From Micromonospora ferruginea (lineage in GTDB: Bacteria > Actinomycetota > Actinomycetes > Mycobacteriales > Micromonosporaceae), in assembly GCF_013694245.2 (NCBI RefSeq), contig NZ_CP059322.2:2972001-3036000 (forward strand): 64,000 nucleotides of DNA, given 5' to 3'. Position numbers and translations under genes: made by a program. Within the stretch, counting starts at the first letter, position 1; every line of letters starts with the position of its first letter. Shown piece after piece: positions 43,686-58,176 of this stretch. The notes beneath the pieces were generated by a model, which saw nothing but the letters and a program-made list of their open reading frames with translations, did no database searches and had not been told where the DNA came from.

Positions 43686-44609
43686 CTACCGGTCCGCCTC
43701 GGCGGCGATCACCTCTCGGGCGAGCTGCCGGTAGTTGCGCGCGCCGGAGGACGCTGGGTCGAGGGTAGTGATGGGCGCGCCGGCCACCGTCGACTCGGGG
43801 AACTTCACGGTCTTGGTGATGACGGTCTGGTAGACCTTGTCGCCGAACGCCTCCACGACCCGTTGCAGCACCTGCCGGCAGTGGGTGGTGCGGCTGTCGT
43901 ACATGGTGGCGAGGATGCCTTCGAGTTCCAGGTCGAAGTTGAGCCGCTCACGCACCTTGTCGATGGTGTCCAGCAGCAGCGCCACGCCGCGCAGGCTGAA
44001 GAACTCGCACTCCAGCGGGATGAGCACGCCGTGCGCGACGGTCAGCGCGTTGATCGCCAGCAGGCCCAGCGAGGGCTGGCAGTCGATCAGGATGAAGTCG
44101 TACTCCTTGCGGATGGTGCGCAGCACCCGGGCCAGGGCCATCTCCCGGGCGACCTCGTTGACGAGCTGGATCTCGGCGGCGGAGAGGTCGATGTTGGCCG
44201 GCAGCAGGTGCAGCCCGGCCACGTCGGTCTTGATCAGGACGTCCTCGGCGGTGACGTCGTCCTGCATGAGCAGGTTGTAGACCGACAGGTCGAGGTTGTG
44301 CGGGTTGACGCCCAGGCCGACGGAGAGGGCGCCCTGCGGGTCGAAGTCGACCAGGAGCACCTTGCGGCCGTATTCCGCGAGGGCGGCGCCCAGGTTGATG
44401 GTGGTCGTGGTCTTGCCGACGCCACCCTTCTGGTTGGCCATCGCGATGATCCGCGCCGGGCCGTGCCGGTCGGTCGGCATCGGCTCGGGGATCGGCTTGC
44501 GCATGGTGTAGGCCGCCGGGTCGGCGGGGCCGAGGTCGGCGCCGAGCGTCGCCTGCTGCTCACGGAGCTCCGACGTCCAGGTCTCGGCACGGTCACCGTT
44601 TCCTGCCAT
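43686..44609 (-). CDS. parA: ParA/Soj-like chromosome-partitioning ATPase
   Basis: The 307-aa protein has a deviant Walker A KGGVGKTTTT (~63-72), switch I DFDPQGALS and Walker B FILIDCQPSLG. The N-terminal ~50 residues are a polar extension. The gene lies next to scpA, as in other actinobacteria, and there is no parB beside it. It therefore belongs to the orphan ParA-like group (Rv1708-like) rather than the origin-proximal parAB. The ATG at 44609 is chosen because the sequence before it is Arg-rich and unrelated. Confidence 0.93.
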   Translation of the reverse strand: MAGNGDRAETWTSELREQQATLGADLGPADPAAYTMRKPIPEPMPTDRHGPARIIAMANQKGGVGKTTTTINLGAALAEYGRKVLLVDFDPQGALSVGLGVNPHNLDLSVYNLLMQDDVTAEDVLIKTDVAGLHLLPANIDLSAAEIQLVNEVAREMALARVLRTIRKEYDFILIDCQPSLGLLAINALTVAHGVLIPLECEFFSLRGVALLLDTIDKVRERLNFDLELEGILATMYDSRTTHCRQVLQRVVEAFGDKVYQTVITKTVKFPESTVAGAPITTLDPASSGARNYRQLAREVIAAEADR

Positions 44610-44778
44610 GTCCTCGTTGCCCCCTCCCGACGACCACCCCGGCGTCGGAGCCGTCCGACGTCCCTCGCGGCGCCGCTGCGCACCCCCGGTCCGTCGCACC
44701 TGGAGGCCCGCGCCGATGCCGACTGTACGCCACGGGCCAGCAGCAGCTTCGGCACCGGGTCGGCGTGTCGGCGACCCG

Positions 44779-45765
44779 TCAGGGCAGGGCGCGCGGGTGC
44801 GCGGTCGCGTACACCTCGCGCAGCCGTTCCACCGTGACCAATGTGTACACCTGGGTGGTGGTCACCGACGCGTGGCCGAGCAGTTCCTGCACCACGCGCA
44901 CGTCCGCGCCGCCGTCGAGCAGGTGGGTGGCGTACGAGTGGCGCAGCGTGTGCGGGGAGACCGCCTCCGGCCCGTCGACCGGCAGGCCGGCACGGCCGGC
45001 GGCGGCACGCAGCACGCCCCAGGCCCCCTGCCGGGTGAGTGGTCCGCCGCGGGCGTTGACGAACAGCGCCGGGGTGCCCCGCCCGGCGGCGAGCAGCGCC
45101 GGCCGGCCGCGGACCAGCCAGGCACGCACCGCGTCGGCGGCGTACCCGCCGACCGGGACGAGGCGGGTCCGGCCGCCCTTGCCGCGCAGCAGCACCGTCC
45201 CGGCGTCCAGGTCGAGGTCGTCGACGGCCGCGCCGACCGTCTCGGAGATGCGCGCGCCGGTGCCGTACAGGAACTCCAGCAGCGCCCGGTCACGCAGCGC
45301 GCGGGGCGCGTCGTCGCCGGTGGCCGCGGTCGCGCCGGCGGCCTCCAGCAGCCGCAGGACGGCGTCGACCGGCAGCGCCCGGGGCAGCCGGCGCGGCGGC
45401 GTGGGCGGCCGGACGTCGCGGCCCGGGTCGTCGCCGGTCAGGCCCTCGCGCAGCGCGAAGCGGTGCAGGCCGCGGACCGCGCTGGCGGCCCGGGCGGCGG
45501 ACGAGACGGCCAACGGCGGGTGCGCGTCGTCGCCGGCGCGCAGCCGGGCCAGGTGGGCCTCGACCTGGGCGGCGCCGGCGGCGGCCAGGTCGGTCACCCC
45601 GGCGTCGGCCAGCGTGGTCAGGTAGCGGTCCAGGTCCCGGCGGTACGCGGCGAGCGTGTGGCCGGACAGCCCGCGCTCGACGGTGAGGTGGTCCAGGTAG
45701 CCGCGGACCGCCCGACGCAGGGCCGGCGCGGGTTGCGCGCCGGCCCGTGGCGTCGTCTCGGTCAG
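44779..45765 (-). CDS. xerD: Tyrosine site-specific recombinase, XerC/XerD family
   Basis: The catalytic residues are all visible: Arg in GTGARISE, Lys after [27 protein letters not shown] and the Tyr in QVYT. The N-terminal SAM-like domain starts [13 protein letters not shown]. It resolves chromosome dimers at dif. The start is unusual: no ATG, GTG or TTG lies in frame near the correct place. The CTG at 45765 overlaps the ald stop as CTGA and gives 328 aa. The gap to parA is 170 bp. Confidence 0.9.
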   Translation of the reverse strand: MTETTPRAGAQPAPALRRAVRGYLDHLTVERGLSGHTLAAYRRDLDRYLTTLADAGVTDLAAAGAAQVEAHLARLRAGDDAHPPLAVSSAARAASAVRGLHRFALREGLTGDDPGRDVRPPTPPRRLPRALPVDAVLRLLEAAGATAATGDDAPRALRDRALLEFLYGTGARISETVGAAVDDLDLDAGTVLLRGKGGRTRLVPVGGYAADAVRAWLVRGRPALLAAGRGTPALFVNARGGPLTRQGAWGVLRAAAGRAGLPVDGPEAVSPHTLRHSYATHLLDGGADVRVVQELLGHASVTTTQVYTLVTVERLREVYATAHPRALP

Positions 45766-46877
45766 CTCAGCACCTCGGCCAGCGGCAGCACGTCCATGCC
45801 GTGCGCCTCGGCGACCGGGCCGTAGACGACCTTGCCGTCGTGGGTGTTCAGGCCCAGCGCCAGCGCCGGGTCGGCGCGCAGCGCCTCCCGCCAGCCCTGG
45901 TTGGCCAGTTCGAGGGCGTACGGCAGGGTGACGTTGGTCAGCGCGTAGGTGCTGGTGTTCGGCACCGCGCCGGGCATGTTCGCCACGCAGTAGAAGATCG
46001 AGTCGTGCACCTTGTAGGTCGGGTCGGCGTGCGTGGTCGGGCGCGAGTCCTCGAAGCAGCCGCCCTGGTCGATGGCGATGTCGACGAGCACGCTGCCCGG
46101 CTTCATCCGGGAGACCAGCTCGTTGGAGATCAGCTTCGGGGCCTTCGCGCCGGGCACCAGCACCGCGCCGATGACCAGGTCCGCGTCGAGCACGGCCCGC
46201 TCGATCTCGTACGCGTTGGACGCGACCGTCTGCAGGTGGCCCCGGTAGATGGCGTCGGCGGAGCGCAGTCGGGCCACGTTCTTGTCCAGCAGCAGCACCT
46301 CGGACTGCAGGCCGAGCACGATGGCGGCGGCGTTCAGGCCGGACACGCCGGCGCCGATGACCACGGTCTTGGCCGCGTACACGCCGGAGACGCCGCCGGG
46401 CAGCACGCCCCGGCCACCGCCGGTGCGCATCATGTAGAACGCGCCGACCTGCGGGGCGAGCCGGCCGGCCACCTCGGACATCGGGGCGAGCAGCGGCAGT
46501 GACCGGTCGGGCAGCTCGACCGTCTCGTAGGCGATGCCGGTGACCTTCTTCTCGACCAGCGCGTCGGTGCAGTCGCGGGAGGCGGCCAGGTGCAGGTAGG
46601 TGAAGAGCACCTGCCCCTCGCGCATCCGGTGGTACTCCTCGGCGATCGGCTCCTTGACCTTGAGCACCAGCTCGGCGGTCTCCCAGACCTCGTCGGCGGT
46701 GGCGAGGATCTTCGCCCCGGCGGCGGCGAACTCGTCGTCGGTGATGCTGGAGCCGACCCCGGCGCCCGCCTCGACGAAGACCTCGTGGCCGTGGCGGGTG
46801 AACTCGTTGACGCCCGCCGGCGTGATCGCCACCCGGTACTCGTGGTTCTTGACCTCGCGGGGGATTCCGACCTTCAC
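45762..46877 (-). CDS. ald: Alanine dehydrogenase
   Basis: The 371-aa enzyme converts L-alanine to pyruvate and ammonia with NAD. It shows [20 protein letters not shown] at the start, the substrate Lys in VLKVKEP and the active-site His in TYLHLAA. The NAD-binding motif [13 protein letters not shown] precedes [10 protein letters not shown]. It starts at GTG 46877 behind GGAGGAAGG. The preceding 290 bp up to 47168 are non-coding and contain an AT-rich patch near 47099-47108. Confidence 0.97.
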   Translation of the reverse strand: MKVGIPREVKNHEYRVAITPAGVNEFTRHGHEVFVEAGAGVGSSITDDEFAAAGAKILATADEVWETAELVLKVKEPIAEEYHRMREGQVLFTYLHLAASRDCTDALVEKKVTGIAYETVELPDRSLPLLAPMSEVAGRLAPQVGAFYMMRTGGGRGVLPGGVSGVYAAKTVVIGAGVSGLNAAAIVLGLQSEVLLLDKNVARLRSADAIYRGHLQTVASNAYEIERAVLDADLVIGAVLVPGAKAPKLISNELVSRMKPGSVLVDIAIDQGGCFEDSRPTTHADPTYKVHDSIFYCVANMPGAVPNTSTYALTNVTLPYALELANQGWREALRADPALALGLNTHDGKVVYGPVAEAHGMDVLPLAEVLS

Positions 46878-47168
46878 GATGCAGACACCTTCCTCCGGGG
46901 CGGCTCACCCCCGACAGCACGGCGTCCCGCCGGCTCCGTTGCCGACGCGGTCCACCGGTCCCGCCGGCGGCAGTCTAGGCGTGCGGGCGGCCGGCGGACG
47001 CCAACACAGTGACATCCGGTGCCCGGTGGTGCTGACGGAGTGTCAGGCATGGGCCGGGCCGGCCGGCCGAGAGGCCGTCAGCCGACAGGACAGACTTCGG
47101 TAAATATCCTCGCACCGTCGGGGTGCCGATGCGGACAGGACGCGAGTGGATCACTATGGTGTCCGCTC

Positions 47169-47420
47169 ATGACCACTCCTTACCAGCAGCACCCGTACGG
47201 CGTCTCGGACAAGAGCAAGGTCGTCGCGGGCATCCTCCAGATCCTCCTCGGCGGTTTCGGTATCGGCCGCTTCTACATGGGCGACACCAAGACCGGCGTG
47301 ATCCAGCTCGTGGTCACGCTCGTGACCTGTGGCTTCGGTGCCATCTGGGGTCTCATCGACGGCATCCTGATCCTGGTCAACGGCGGCGTGGACGGCCAGG
47401 GCCGCCCGCTGCGCGACTGA
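47169..47420 (+). CDS. TM2-domain membrane protein
   Basis: The 83-aa protein has a short polar N-terminus, then two membrane helices (SKVVAGILQILLGGFGIGRF and TGVIQLVVTLVTCGFGAIWG) joined by the TM2 signature GRFYMGD. The DG-rich end is typical. Function is unknown. There is no ribosome site; a -10-like CACTAT at 47152-47157 predicts a very short or absent leader. Confidence 0.9.
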   Translation: MTTPYQQHPYGVSDKSKVVAGILQILLGGFGIGRFYMGDTKTGVIQLVVTLVTCGFGAIWGLIDGILILVNGGVDGQGRPLRD

Positions 47421-47434
47421 TCGGGGCGACACCG

Positions 47435-47472
47435 AAAAGGGGCCGCGCGGCACACGCCGCACGGCCCCTTTC
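47435..47472. terminator. Bidirectional terminator between TM2 and nudix genes
   Basis: Arms AAAGGGGCCG and CGGCCCCTTT with GCGGC/GCCGC inside and loop ACAC. It separates convergent genes, with an A-run on one side and a T-run on the other. Confidence 0.85.
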
Positions 47473-47487
47473 GTCGTCGGTTCCCGA

Positions 47488-52155
<4,668 letters not shown>

Positions 52156-52156
<1 letters not shown>

Positions 52157-53289
52157 CAGCGGGTTCCCGGTGCGCGCTGCGGCGTCAGCTCGGCGTACAG
52201 GTCGGCGAGCGCGGCCACGGTGTCCGCCTCGGTGGGCCACGCCGCGGCCCGGGCCGCGCCCCGGCGGCCCAGCTCGGCGCGGCGCGCCGGGTCGTCGAGC
52301 AGCGCCCGCACCGCCGTGTCGACGGCGTCCACGTCCCCGGCCGGGACCAGCACCGCGGCGTCGCCGACCAGCTCCGGCAGGCCACCGACCGCGGTGGCGA
52401 CCAGCGGTACGCCGGCGCGCAGCGCCTCCTGCGCGAACAGTTGGCGGGCCTCCCAGTCGCTGGTGACCACCGCCAGGTCGGCGCCGCCCAGCAGGTCCGC
52501 CACGTCGGTGCGGTGCCCGAGCAGCGTCACCGGCGCGCGGGCCGCCGAGATCCGCGCGGCCAGCGGCAGGTAGGCGGGTCCACTGCCGGCGATCACCACC
52601 GCCGGGGCGGGGGTCCGGGTGCGCCACCGGGCGGCGGCGTCGATCAGCACGTCGTACCGCTTCTGCGGGTGCAGCCGGCCCACCGACACGATCAACGGCC
52701 GCTCGCCGGTCACGCCGAACTCGGCGCGCACCGCGGCGCGGCGGCGGCGCGGCGCGGGCAGCGTCGGCGCGGCGACCGGGGCCAGCCGGGCGTCGGAGGC
52801 GCCCAGCGCGGCGGCCCGCTCGACCAGGTCGGCGGAGGCGCCCAGCGCGACCCGGACGGACCGGGCGACGATCCGCTCGACCAGCCGGGACACCGCGCCC
52901 CGCAGCCCACCGGCGAGTACGGCGTTGTGCCAGGTCACGACCAGCGGCACGGCGGGACGGGCGAGCGCCGCGACCAGGCCGGCGCGCAGCCCGTGCGCGT
53001 GCACCACGTCGACCGGCGTGTCCGCCAGCGCCCGGCGCAGCGCGGTGACCGCCCGCGCGTCGGAGGGGGTGGGGGTGGCCGGGATCTCCACCGGGGTGAA
53101 CCGGGCACCCGCCCCGGTGAAGTCGAACTGGTCCTGGGTGGCGGCCGGCCCGCAGACCAGCACCGTCGCGCCGGCCTCGGTCAGCCCCCGGGCGACGGAG
53201 CGGACGTGCTGCCCCACGCCGCCGGTGCTGGAGGCGAGCACCAGGGCGACCGAGCCGGGCCAGCGCGGTGCCGGCGAGGCGTCCGTCAT
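52156..53289 (-). CDS. Glycosyltransferase family 4 (GT-B) protein
   Basis: The 377-aa protein has the N-terminal GGVGQHVRSVARGL, then VDVVHAHGLRAGLV. In the donor-binding half it has SVGRLHPQKRYDVLIDAA and the E-x7-E-like segment EARQLFAQEALRAGVPLVAT. It would transfer a sugar from a nucleotide donor, probably to a cell-envelope acceptor given the neighbours. Start ATG overlaps the murJ stop (ATGA). Confidence 0.92.
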
Positions 53290-54983
53290 GAGGAAACGGT
53301 CTCCTTTCCGTCACCCCGGTCGCCGGGGTGCTGGCCTGCCGACGGGCCGTCGGCCGGGCCGGCCGCTCGCCGGCGCCGCAGCCGGCGGGTCACGGCCGCG
53401 AGCAGCGGCCGAAGGTCGCGGGCGTCGGTCAGCCAGGCGACGGCGAGGAACAGGACGCCGACCACGACCCCGGACAGCATGCCCTGCGCGAGGGCCTCGA
53501 ATGTCGTCGGGGTCCCGCCGGTCGCCCCGGCGAGCCCCCCGGCGGTGGCCGCTCCGCCCGCCGCGGCGACCACGGCGGCCAGCAGCCCGGCCGCGGCGGC
53601 CCGACCCAGGCCGGCCAGTGCCCGCGGCCCGGCGGCGCGGCGCACGGCGGCGACCAGCAGCGCGCCGAGCAGCACCATGCCGGCGGACGTGGCAAGCGTC
53701 ACCGCGAGCACCCGGTCGGCCAGCGGCAGCACCTGGCCGAGCAGGATCGCCAGCACCGGCACGCTCAGCCAGCCGAGCGCGGTGGCGACGGCGGCCGAGC
53801 GGGTCTCGCCCCGGGCGTAGAGCGCCCGGGTGAGCACCGCGAACAGCCCGTAACCGAGCAGGCCGGGCGCGAATCCGGCGATCCCGGCGGCGGCGGTGCG
53901 GGCGGCGACCGGGTCGGCGAAGAAGAAGTGCCCGACCGGGATCGCGACGCCGACCAGCGCGGCGGCGCCCAGCAGGCTGAACAGCACCACCCCGCGCACC
54001 GCCGGGGCCAGGGTGTCGCGGTAGGCGCGCTCGTCGCCGCTCGCCCGGGCCGCCACCAGCGTCGGGTACGCGGCGATCGCGAGCGGCACCGCCAGCACCG
54101 CCCAGGGCAGGAAGTAGACGGTCTGGGCCAGGTTGTAGACGACGACGTCGGCGGTCCGGCCGTAGGTGACCTGGTTGAGCGTGACGGCGAGGGCGATCTG
54201 CTGCGCGGCCACGGTGACCACCCCGGCGACCACCAGCCCACCGACCCGGGCCCGGGCGTCGGCCGGGAACCGGTAGCCCGGCCGGGGCCGCAGTCGTAGC
54301 CGGCGCAGCGGAATCAGCAGCGACAGCGAGAGCACCACCACACCGAGGGTGGTGCCGCCGGCGAGCAGCAGCTCGCCGGCGCGACCGGCCTCGCCGATGG
54401 TGGCCCCGAGCCCTTCGACGGCGGTGAAGCTGAGGTAGACGGCGATGACGGTGACGCTGGACAGCAGCGGCGCGATCACCGGCCAGGCGAAGCGCCGGTG
54501 CGCCTGGAGCACGCCGGTGAGCACGATCCCCACGCCGTAGAGCGGCAACTGCGGGGCGAACAGCCGCAGCATCCGCGCGCCGGACGCCTGCTGGGCCTCG
54601 CTCAGGCCGTGGCCCAGCAGCCCCATCAGCGGGTCGGCGAACACCGCCACCAGCACCGCCAGCGGGACCAGCAGGCTCAGCGTCCAGGTCAGCAGCGCCC
54701 CCGTGGTGGCGGCGACCGCCCGCCGGTCGCCCGCCTCGACCGCGCCGGCCAGCAGCGGTACGACCAGACTGGCCAGCGCCCCGCCGGCGACGATCTCGAA
54801 GATGAAGTTCGGGACGTAGTTGGCGACCAGGTAGGCGCCGCCCAGGTCGCTGGTGGACAGCGTCCAGGTGAACACGGCGGTGCGCCCGAAGCCGGCGAGG
54901 CGGCTGACCACGGTGAGCACGGCGATGAGGGCGGCCGCCCCGGCGACGCGGCCGGCGGCGGCGAGGGGTGCCGGTTTCGTCAC
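53286..54983 (-). CDS. murJ: Lipid II flippase MurJ/MVIN-type protein
   Basis: The 565-aa protein has about 14 membrane segments of the MOP-exporter superfamily. It opens with VSRLAGFGRTAVFTWTL and NYVPNFIFEIVAGGALASL, the MurJ signature, and keeps charged cavity residues (Arg in RLFAPQLPLYG). It would move peptidoglycan precursors or a related lipid-linked glycan across the membrane. Start GTG 54983 lies one base after the preceding stop. A second MurJ paralogue elsewhere is common in actinomycetes, so it may be specialised. Confidence 0.9.
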   Translation of the reverse strand: MTKPAPLAAAGRVAGAAALIAVLTVVSRLAGFGRTAVFTWTLSTSDLGGAYLVANYVPNFIFEIVAGGALASLVVPLLAGAVEAGDRRAVAATTGALLTWTLSLLVPLAVLVAVFADPLMGLLGHGLSEAQQASGARMLRLFAPQLPLYGVGIVLTGVLQAHRRFAWPVIAPLLSSVTVIAVYLSFTAVEGLGATIGEAGRAGELLLAGGTTLGVVVLSLSLLIPLRRLRLRPRPGYRFPADARARVGGLVVAGVVTVAAQQIALAVTLNQVTYGRTADVVVYNLAQTVYFLPWAVLAVPLAIAAYPTLVAARASGDERAYRDTLAPAVRGVVLFSLLGAAALVGVAIPVGHFFFADPVAARTAAAGIAGFAPGLLGYGLFAVLTRALYARGETRSAAVATALGWLSVPVLAILLGQVLPLADRVLAVTLATSAGMVLLGALLVAAVRRAAGPRALAGLGRAAAAGLLAAVVAAAGGAATAGGLAGATGGTPTTFEALAQGMLSGVVVGVLFLAVAWLTDARDLRPLLAAVTRRLRRRRAAGPADGPSAGQHPGDRGDGKETVSS

Positions 54984-54984
54984 G

Positions 54985-55848
54985 TCAGTCGGCGAGCCGA
55001 CCCAGCTCGTCGAGGTGTCGCAACCCCGGGGTCCGCGCGATGACCTGGGTGAAGCTGACCTTCTCGCTGGCCGCGGTGAGCGCGGCGAGCACGGCGAGCG
55101 TGCCGGCGCGTCCCAGCGGCCCGGTGCGCGCCGCGAGGCTCACCCCGAGCAGCGCGCCGAGCGCGTTGGCGCCGCTGTCGCCGACCATCACCCGCTCGTG
55201 CAGGTCGTCGCCGACCAGCCCGGCGGCGGCGCCGACCGCGCCCGCGGCGATGCCGCCGTGCGGGCCGGTGGACAGCGGGACGCCGAGCAGCATGCCGGAC
55301 TTCAACGCCCGGCCGGGCCGCAGGTCGAGCAGGTTGACCAGGTTGGCCGTGCCGGCCACCACGCCGGCGCCGAGCAGCACGTCCAGCCCTCGGCCGAGCG
55401 TGCCGGCGCGCTGCCGGCGGGGGTGCGCGGCGACCCGGGCGTCGGCCGCGAGCAGCATCGCCGCGCCCAGCCCGGCCGCGCCCACCCCGGCGACCTTGAC
55501 CAGCCCGGCGGTGACCCGCCCGGCGCGCAGCGCGGCGAGGTGCCCGGCGAAGCCCTTGGCCGCCTTCTGCTCCGGGCGCGCGCCGACGACGTCGTCGTAG
55601 AGGCCGACCGCGCCCGCGCCGACGCCGGCCAGCAGCGCGGCGGCGCCGGCCGGGGCGCTGCCGGCGCCCAGCGCGCCCGCGGTCGCGGCGCCGACCGCCA
55701 GGGCCGGGCCGGCGGCCAGGGTCACGGTGCGGCCCCGGTAGTTGGTGCGCTCCAGCGCCGGCGCGCCGGGCGACGTACGCACCTCCCGTAGCGCGTAGCG
55801 GGCGGCCAGCGCCCCCGCGCCCACGGCCAGCAGCCGACCCAGTCTCAC
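54985..55848 (-). CDS. Polytopic membrane protein related to MraY/WecA-type transferases
   Basis: The 287-aa protein has Ala/Gly-rich hydrophobic segments and polar loops that resemble the phospho-sugar transferase family: LYDDVVGARPEQKAAKGFAGH matches the 'D-D...K.....K...Q' loop and VNLLDLRPGRALK the 'NL.DG.DG' loop in degenerate form. VMVGDSGANALGALLG matches the 'GD.GS...G' loop. Some catalytic Asp are therefore kept, others changed. It sits between steB and murJ and is likely coupled to murJ. Confidence 0.75.
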   Translation of the reverse strand: MRLGRLLAVGAGALAARYALREVRTSPGAPALERTNYRGRTVTLAAGPALAVGAATAGALGAGSAPAGAAALLAGVGAGAVGLYDDVVGARPEQKAAKGFAGHLAALRAGRVTAGLVKVAGVGAAGLGAAMLLAADARVAAHPRRQRAGTLGRGLDVLLGAGVVAGTANLVNLLDLRPGRALKSGMLLGVPLSTGPHGGIAAGAVGAAAGLVGDDLHERVMVGDSGANALGALLGVSLAARTGPLGRAGTLAVLAALTAASEKVSFTQVIARTPGLRHLDELGRLAD

Positions 55849-55909
55849 GCGACCCCTCCTGATCCGGACTCTCCACGCGACGCGGCACGGACCTTCCGGC
55901 CCGGCGCGG

Positions 55910-56851
55910 TCACTGGGGCAGTTTAGGCAGTCGCGAGGCGGCGTTGTCGCCCACGCCGTACTGGCCGACCTTCTTGCCGCCCACCTGCTCGGCGAGGGCG
56001 AGGCTGGTGACCAGTTGGCCCTGCACCGTGTTGGCGTTGTCGACGGTGGAGATGGTCTGTGACAGCGTCGGGTCGCCGCGGACCACGGCCACCACGTTGC
56101 CGCCGGTCGAGCCCATGCCGGCGATCACGAGGGCGCCCGCGCGGTCGAACATGTCGGCGATCTTCACGACCGACTCGTCCTTCTTCGCCGAGTCCTTGTC
56201 CACGTACGGCTGGCCGGTGACCAGCACCACCGCCTCGGCCGGGCCGGAGATCTTGTCCTCCGGGGTGAGGTAGCCGGCGGCGGCGTACTGCTGGAGCACG
56301 CTGCGGCGGTCGGTCTCGCTGACCGCGGGGCTGCCCGCCGGGCGGTCCAGCAGGACGTTGGCCAGCAGCGCGCTGGAGGTTTCCACGCCGTGCCCGTTGC
56401 CCGGCAGGTTGGTCGTCGACGCGCTGTTCGGACGGGCGGCGGTGACCGCCAGCTCCAGCAGGTTGTTGTTGCTGTCCGGGTTGATGAACTTGTCCTGCAC
56501 GTCGACCCGGCCGGTGACGTCGGCGCCGGCGGTGCGGAGCATCTTCACCACGCCCTCGGTCTGGTCCCGCCCGCTGGGCAGGCTGACCACCACCACCCGG
56601 CGGCCGGTCAGCTTGCCGGGCAGGACGACCTCGGCCATCTCGGCGGCGAAGTCCTCCTCGGTCTCCAGCTGCTTCTGCATGCTGTTGACCGACTGGCGCA
56701 TCAGCGAGTTGTCCTTGCGCAGGCCGTTGACGTTCTCCCGGAGCGAGTCGGCGACCGGGCCGTTGAGGGCGGCTGTGCCGACCACCAGGCCGATCGCCAG
56801 CGCGAGGAAGACCGCGGTCAGGGACACCACGTGGTAGCGGAAGTTGATCAC
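55910..56851 (-). CDS. steB: SteB-like (copper transporter/MctB family) envelope protein
   Basis: The 313-aa protein begins MINFRYHVVSLTAVFLALAI with one membrane helix. A coiled coil follows (residues ~35-75, LRENVNGLRKDNSLMRQSVN), then an extracytoplasmic alpha/beta domain. This is the MctB/Rv1698 family, called SteB in corynebacteria, where it works with SteA to activate cell-wall hydrolysis at division. It is the gene after steA, 28 bp away. Confidence 0.9.
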   Translation of the reverse strand: MINFRYHVVSLTAVFLALAIGLVVGTAALNGPVADSLRENVNGLRKDNSLMRQSVNSMQKQLETEEDFAAEMAEVVLPGKLTGRRVVVVSLPSGRDQTEGVVKMLRTAGADVTGRVDVQDKFINPDSNNNLLELAVTAARPNSASTTNLPGNGHGVETSSALLANVLLDRPAGSPAVSETDRRSVLQQYAAAGYLTPEDKISGPAEAVVLVTGQPYVDKDSAKKDESVVKIADMFDRAGALVIAGMGSTGGNVVAVVRGDPTLSQTISTVDNANTVQGQLVTSLALAEQVGGKKVGQYGVGDNAASRLPKLPQ

Positions 56852-56879
56852 GCTTGCAGCCTCTTGATCGTCGGGGGAG

Positions 56880-58058
56880 CTAGAAGAGCTGGCCGAGCTG
56901 GAACACGAAATTGTCCCACCATTCGGAGACCACGCCCAGGTACGCCTTCCCGACGGTGGAGACCGCCACCGCCGACGCCATCGCGGCCACCGCCGAGAGG
57001 ACCAGCAGCAGCAGCGAGGAGCCGGAGATGCTCTGCCGGTAGAGCCGACTGACGCCCTTGGCGTCGACCAGCTTGCCGCCCACCTTCAGCCGGGTGAGGA
57101 ACGTCGAGGCCATGCCGCCGCGGCCCTTGTCGAGGAACTCCACCAGGGTGGCGTGGGTGCCGACGGCCACCAGCAGCGACGCGCCCTTCTCGTCGGCCAG
57201 CAGCATGGCCAGGTCCTCGCTGGTGGCCGCCGCCGGGAACGTGATCGCCGGCACACCCAGGCCGTTGACCCGGGCCAGCCCCGGCGCCCGCCCGTCCGGG
57301 TAGGCGTGCACGATCACCTCGGCGCCGCAGCGCAGCACGTCGTCGGTGACCGAGTCCATGTCGCCGATGATCATGTCGGGCGTGTAGCCGGCCTCGACCA
57401 GCGCGTCGGCGCCGCCGTCGACGCCGATCAGCACCGGCTTGAACTCGCGGATGTAGGGACGCAGCACGTCCAGGTCGGCCTTGTAGTCGTAACCCCGGAC
57501 CACGATCAGGCAGTGCCGGCCCTGCACCTGGGTCTGGATCTCCGGCACGCCGACGCCGTCGAGCAGCAGGTCGCGCTCCTGCCGGAGATAGTCCATCGTG
57601 TTGGCGGCGAACGCCTCCAACTGCACCGACAGGCCCTCGCGGGCGTCGGCCATCGACTTGGCCACCGTCTCGGCGTCCTGCAACGCGCCGTGCGTCACCG
57701 GCTCGGCGCCGACGAAGACCGTGTTGCCCTCGATCCGCACCAGGTCGCCCTCGCGCACCTGCTCGAAGACGCTCTCGCCGAGGTCGTCCAGGAGCGGGAT
57801 GCCGGCCGCGACCAGCACCTCCGGCCCGAGGTTGGGGTAACGGCCGGACACCGACGGCTTGGCGTTGAGCACCGCGGCGACACCCACCGCGACGAGCGAA
57901 TCGGCCGCCACCCGGTCCAGGTCGACGTGGTCGATGACCGCGATGTCACCGGGACGCAGGCGACCGACCAGCCGTTTCGTCCGGCGGTCGAGGCGCGCGG
58001 TGCCGAGGATCGAGCCCGGTTCCGCGTTCCGGCTCCGGCGCAGTGTGGGTAGACGCAT
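56880..58058 (-). CDS. steA: SteA-like protein (thiamin pyrophosphokinase-like fold, membrane-anchored)
   Basis: The 392-aa cytoplasmic protein has a TPK-like catalytic core (GVDGGADALVEAGYTPDMI, GDMDSVTDDVL) and two C-terminal hydrophobic segments (SSLLLLVLSAVAAMASAVAV). The ATG at 58058 has AGGATGG eight bases upstream; another ATG lies three codons earlier. In Corynebacterium the homologue forms a complex with SteB at the septum. Confidence 0.9.
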   Translation of the reverse strand: MRLPTLRRSRNAEPGSILGTARLDRRTKRLVGRLRPGDIAVIDHVDLDRVAADSLVAVGVAAVLNAKPSVSGRYPNLGPEVLVAAGIPLLDDLGESVFEQVREGDLVRIEGNTVFVGAEPVTHGALQDAETVAKSMADAREGLSVQLEAFAANTMDYLRQERDLLLDGVGVPEIQTQVQGRHCLIVVRGYDYKADLDVLRPYIREFKPVLIGVDGGADALVEAGYTPDMIIGDMDSVTDDVLRCGAEVIVHAYPDGRAPGLARVNGLGVPAITFPAAATSEDLAMLLADEKGASLLVAVGTHATLVEFLDKGRGGMASTFLTRLKVGGKLVDAKGVSRLYRQSISGSSLLLLVLSAVAAMASAVAVSTVGKAYLGVVSEWWDNFVFQLGQLF

Positions 58059-58128
58059 CGTGACCATCCTGGCATGTGGGGCAGGTTCTGCTGTCGCGAC
58101 ATGCCTGAGCAGGGCCGCCTACCCAGGG

Positions 58129-58158
58129 AAGCACACCGGAGCGCACCCCGGTGTGCTT
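58129..58158 (-). terminator. Terminator after recN
   Basis: Perfect 11-bp arms AAGCACACCGG / CCGGTGTGCTT with an eight-base loop, 19 bp beyond the recN stop on the minus strand. Confidence 0.75.
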
Positions 58159-58176
58159 GCGCTCACAATCGGGGCG

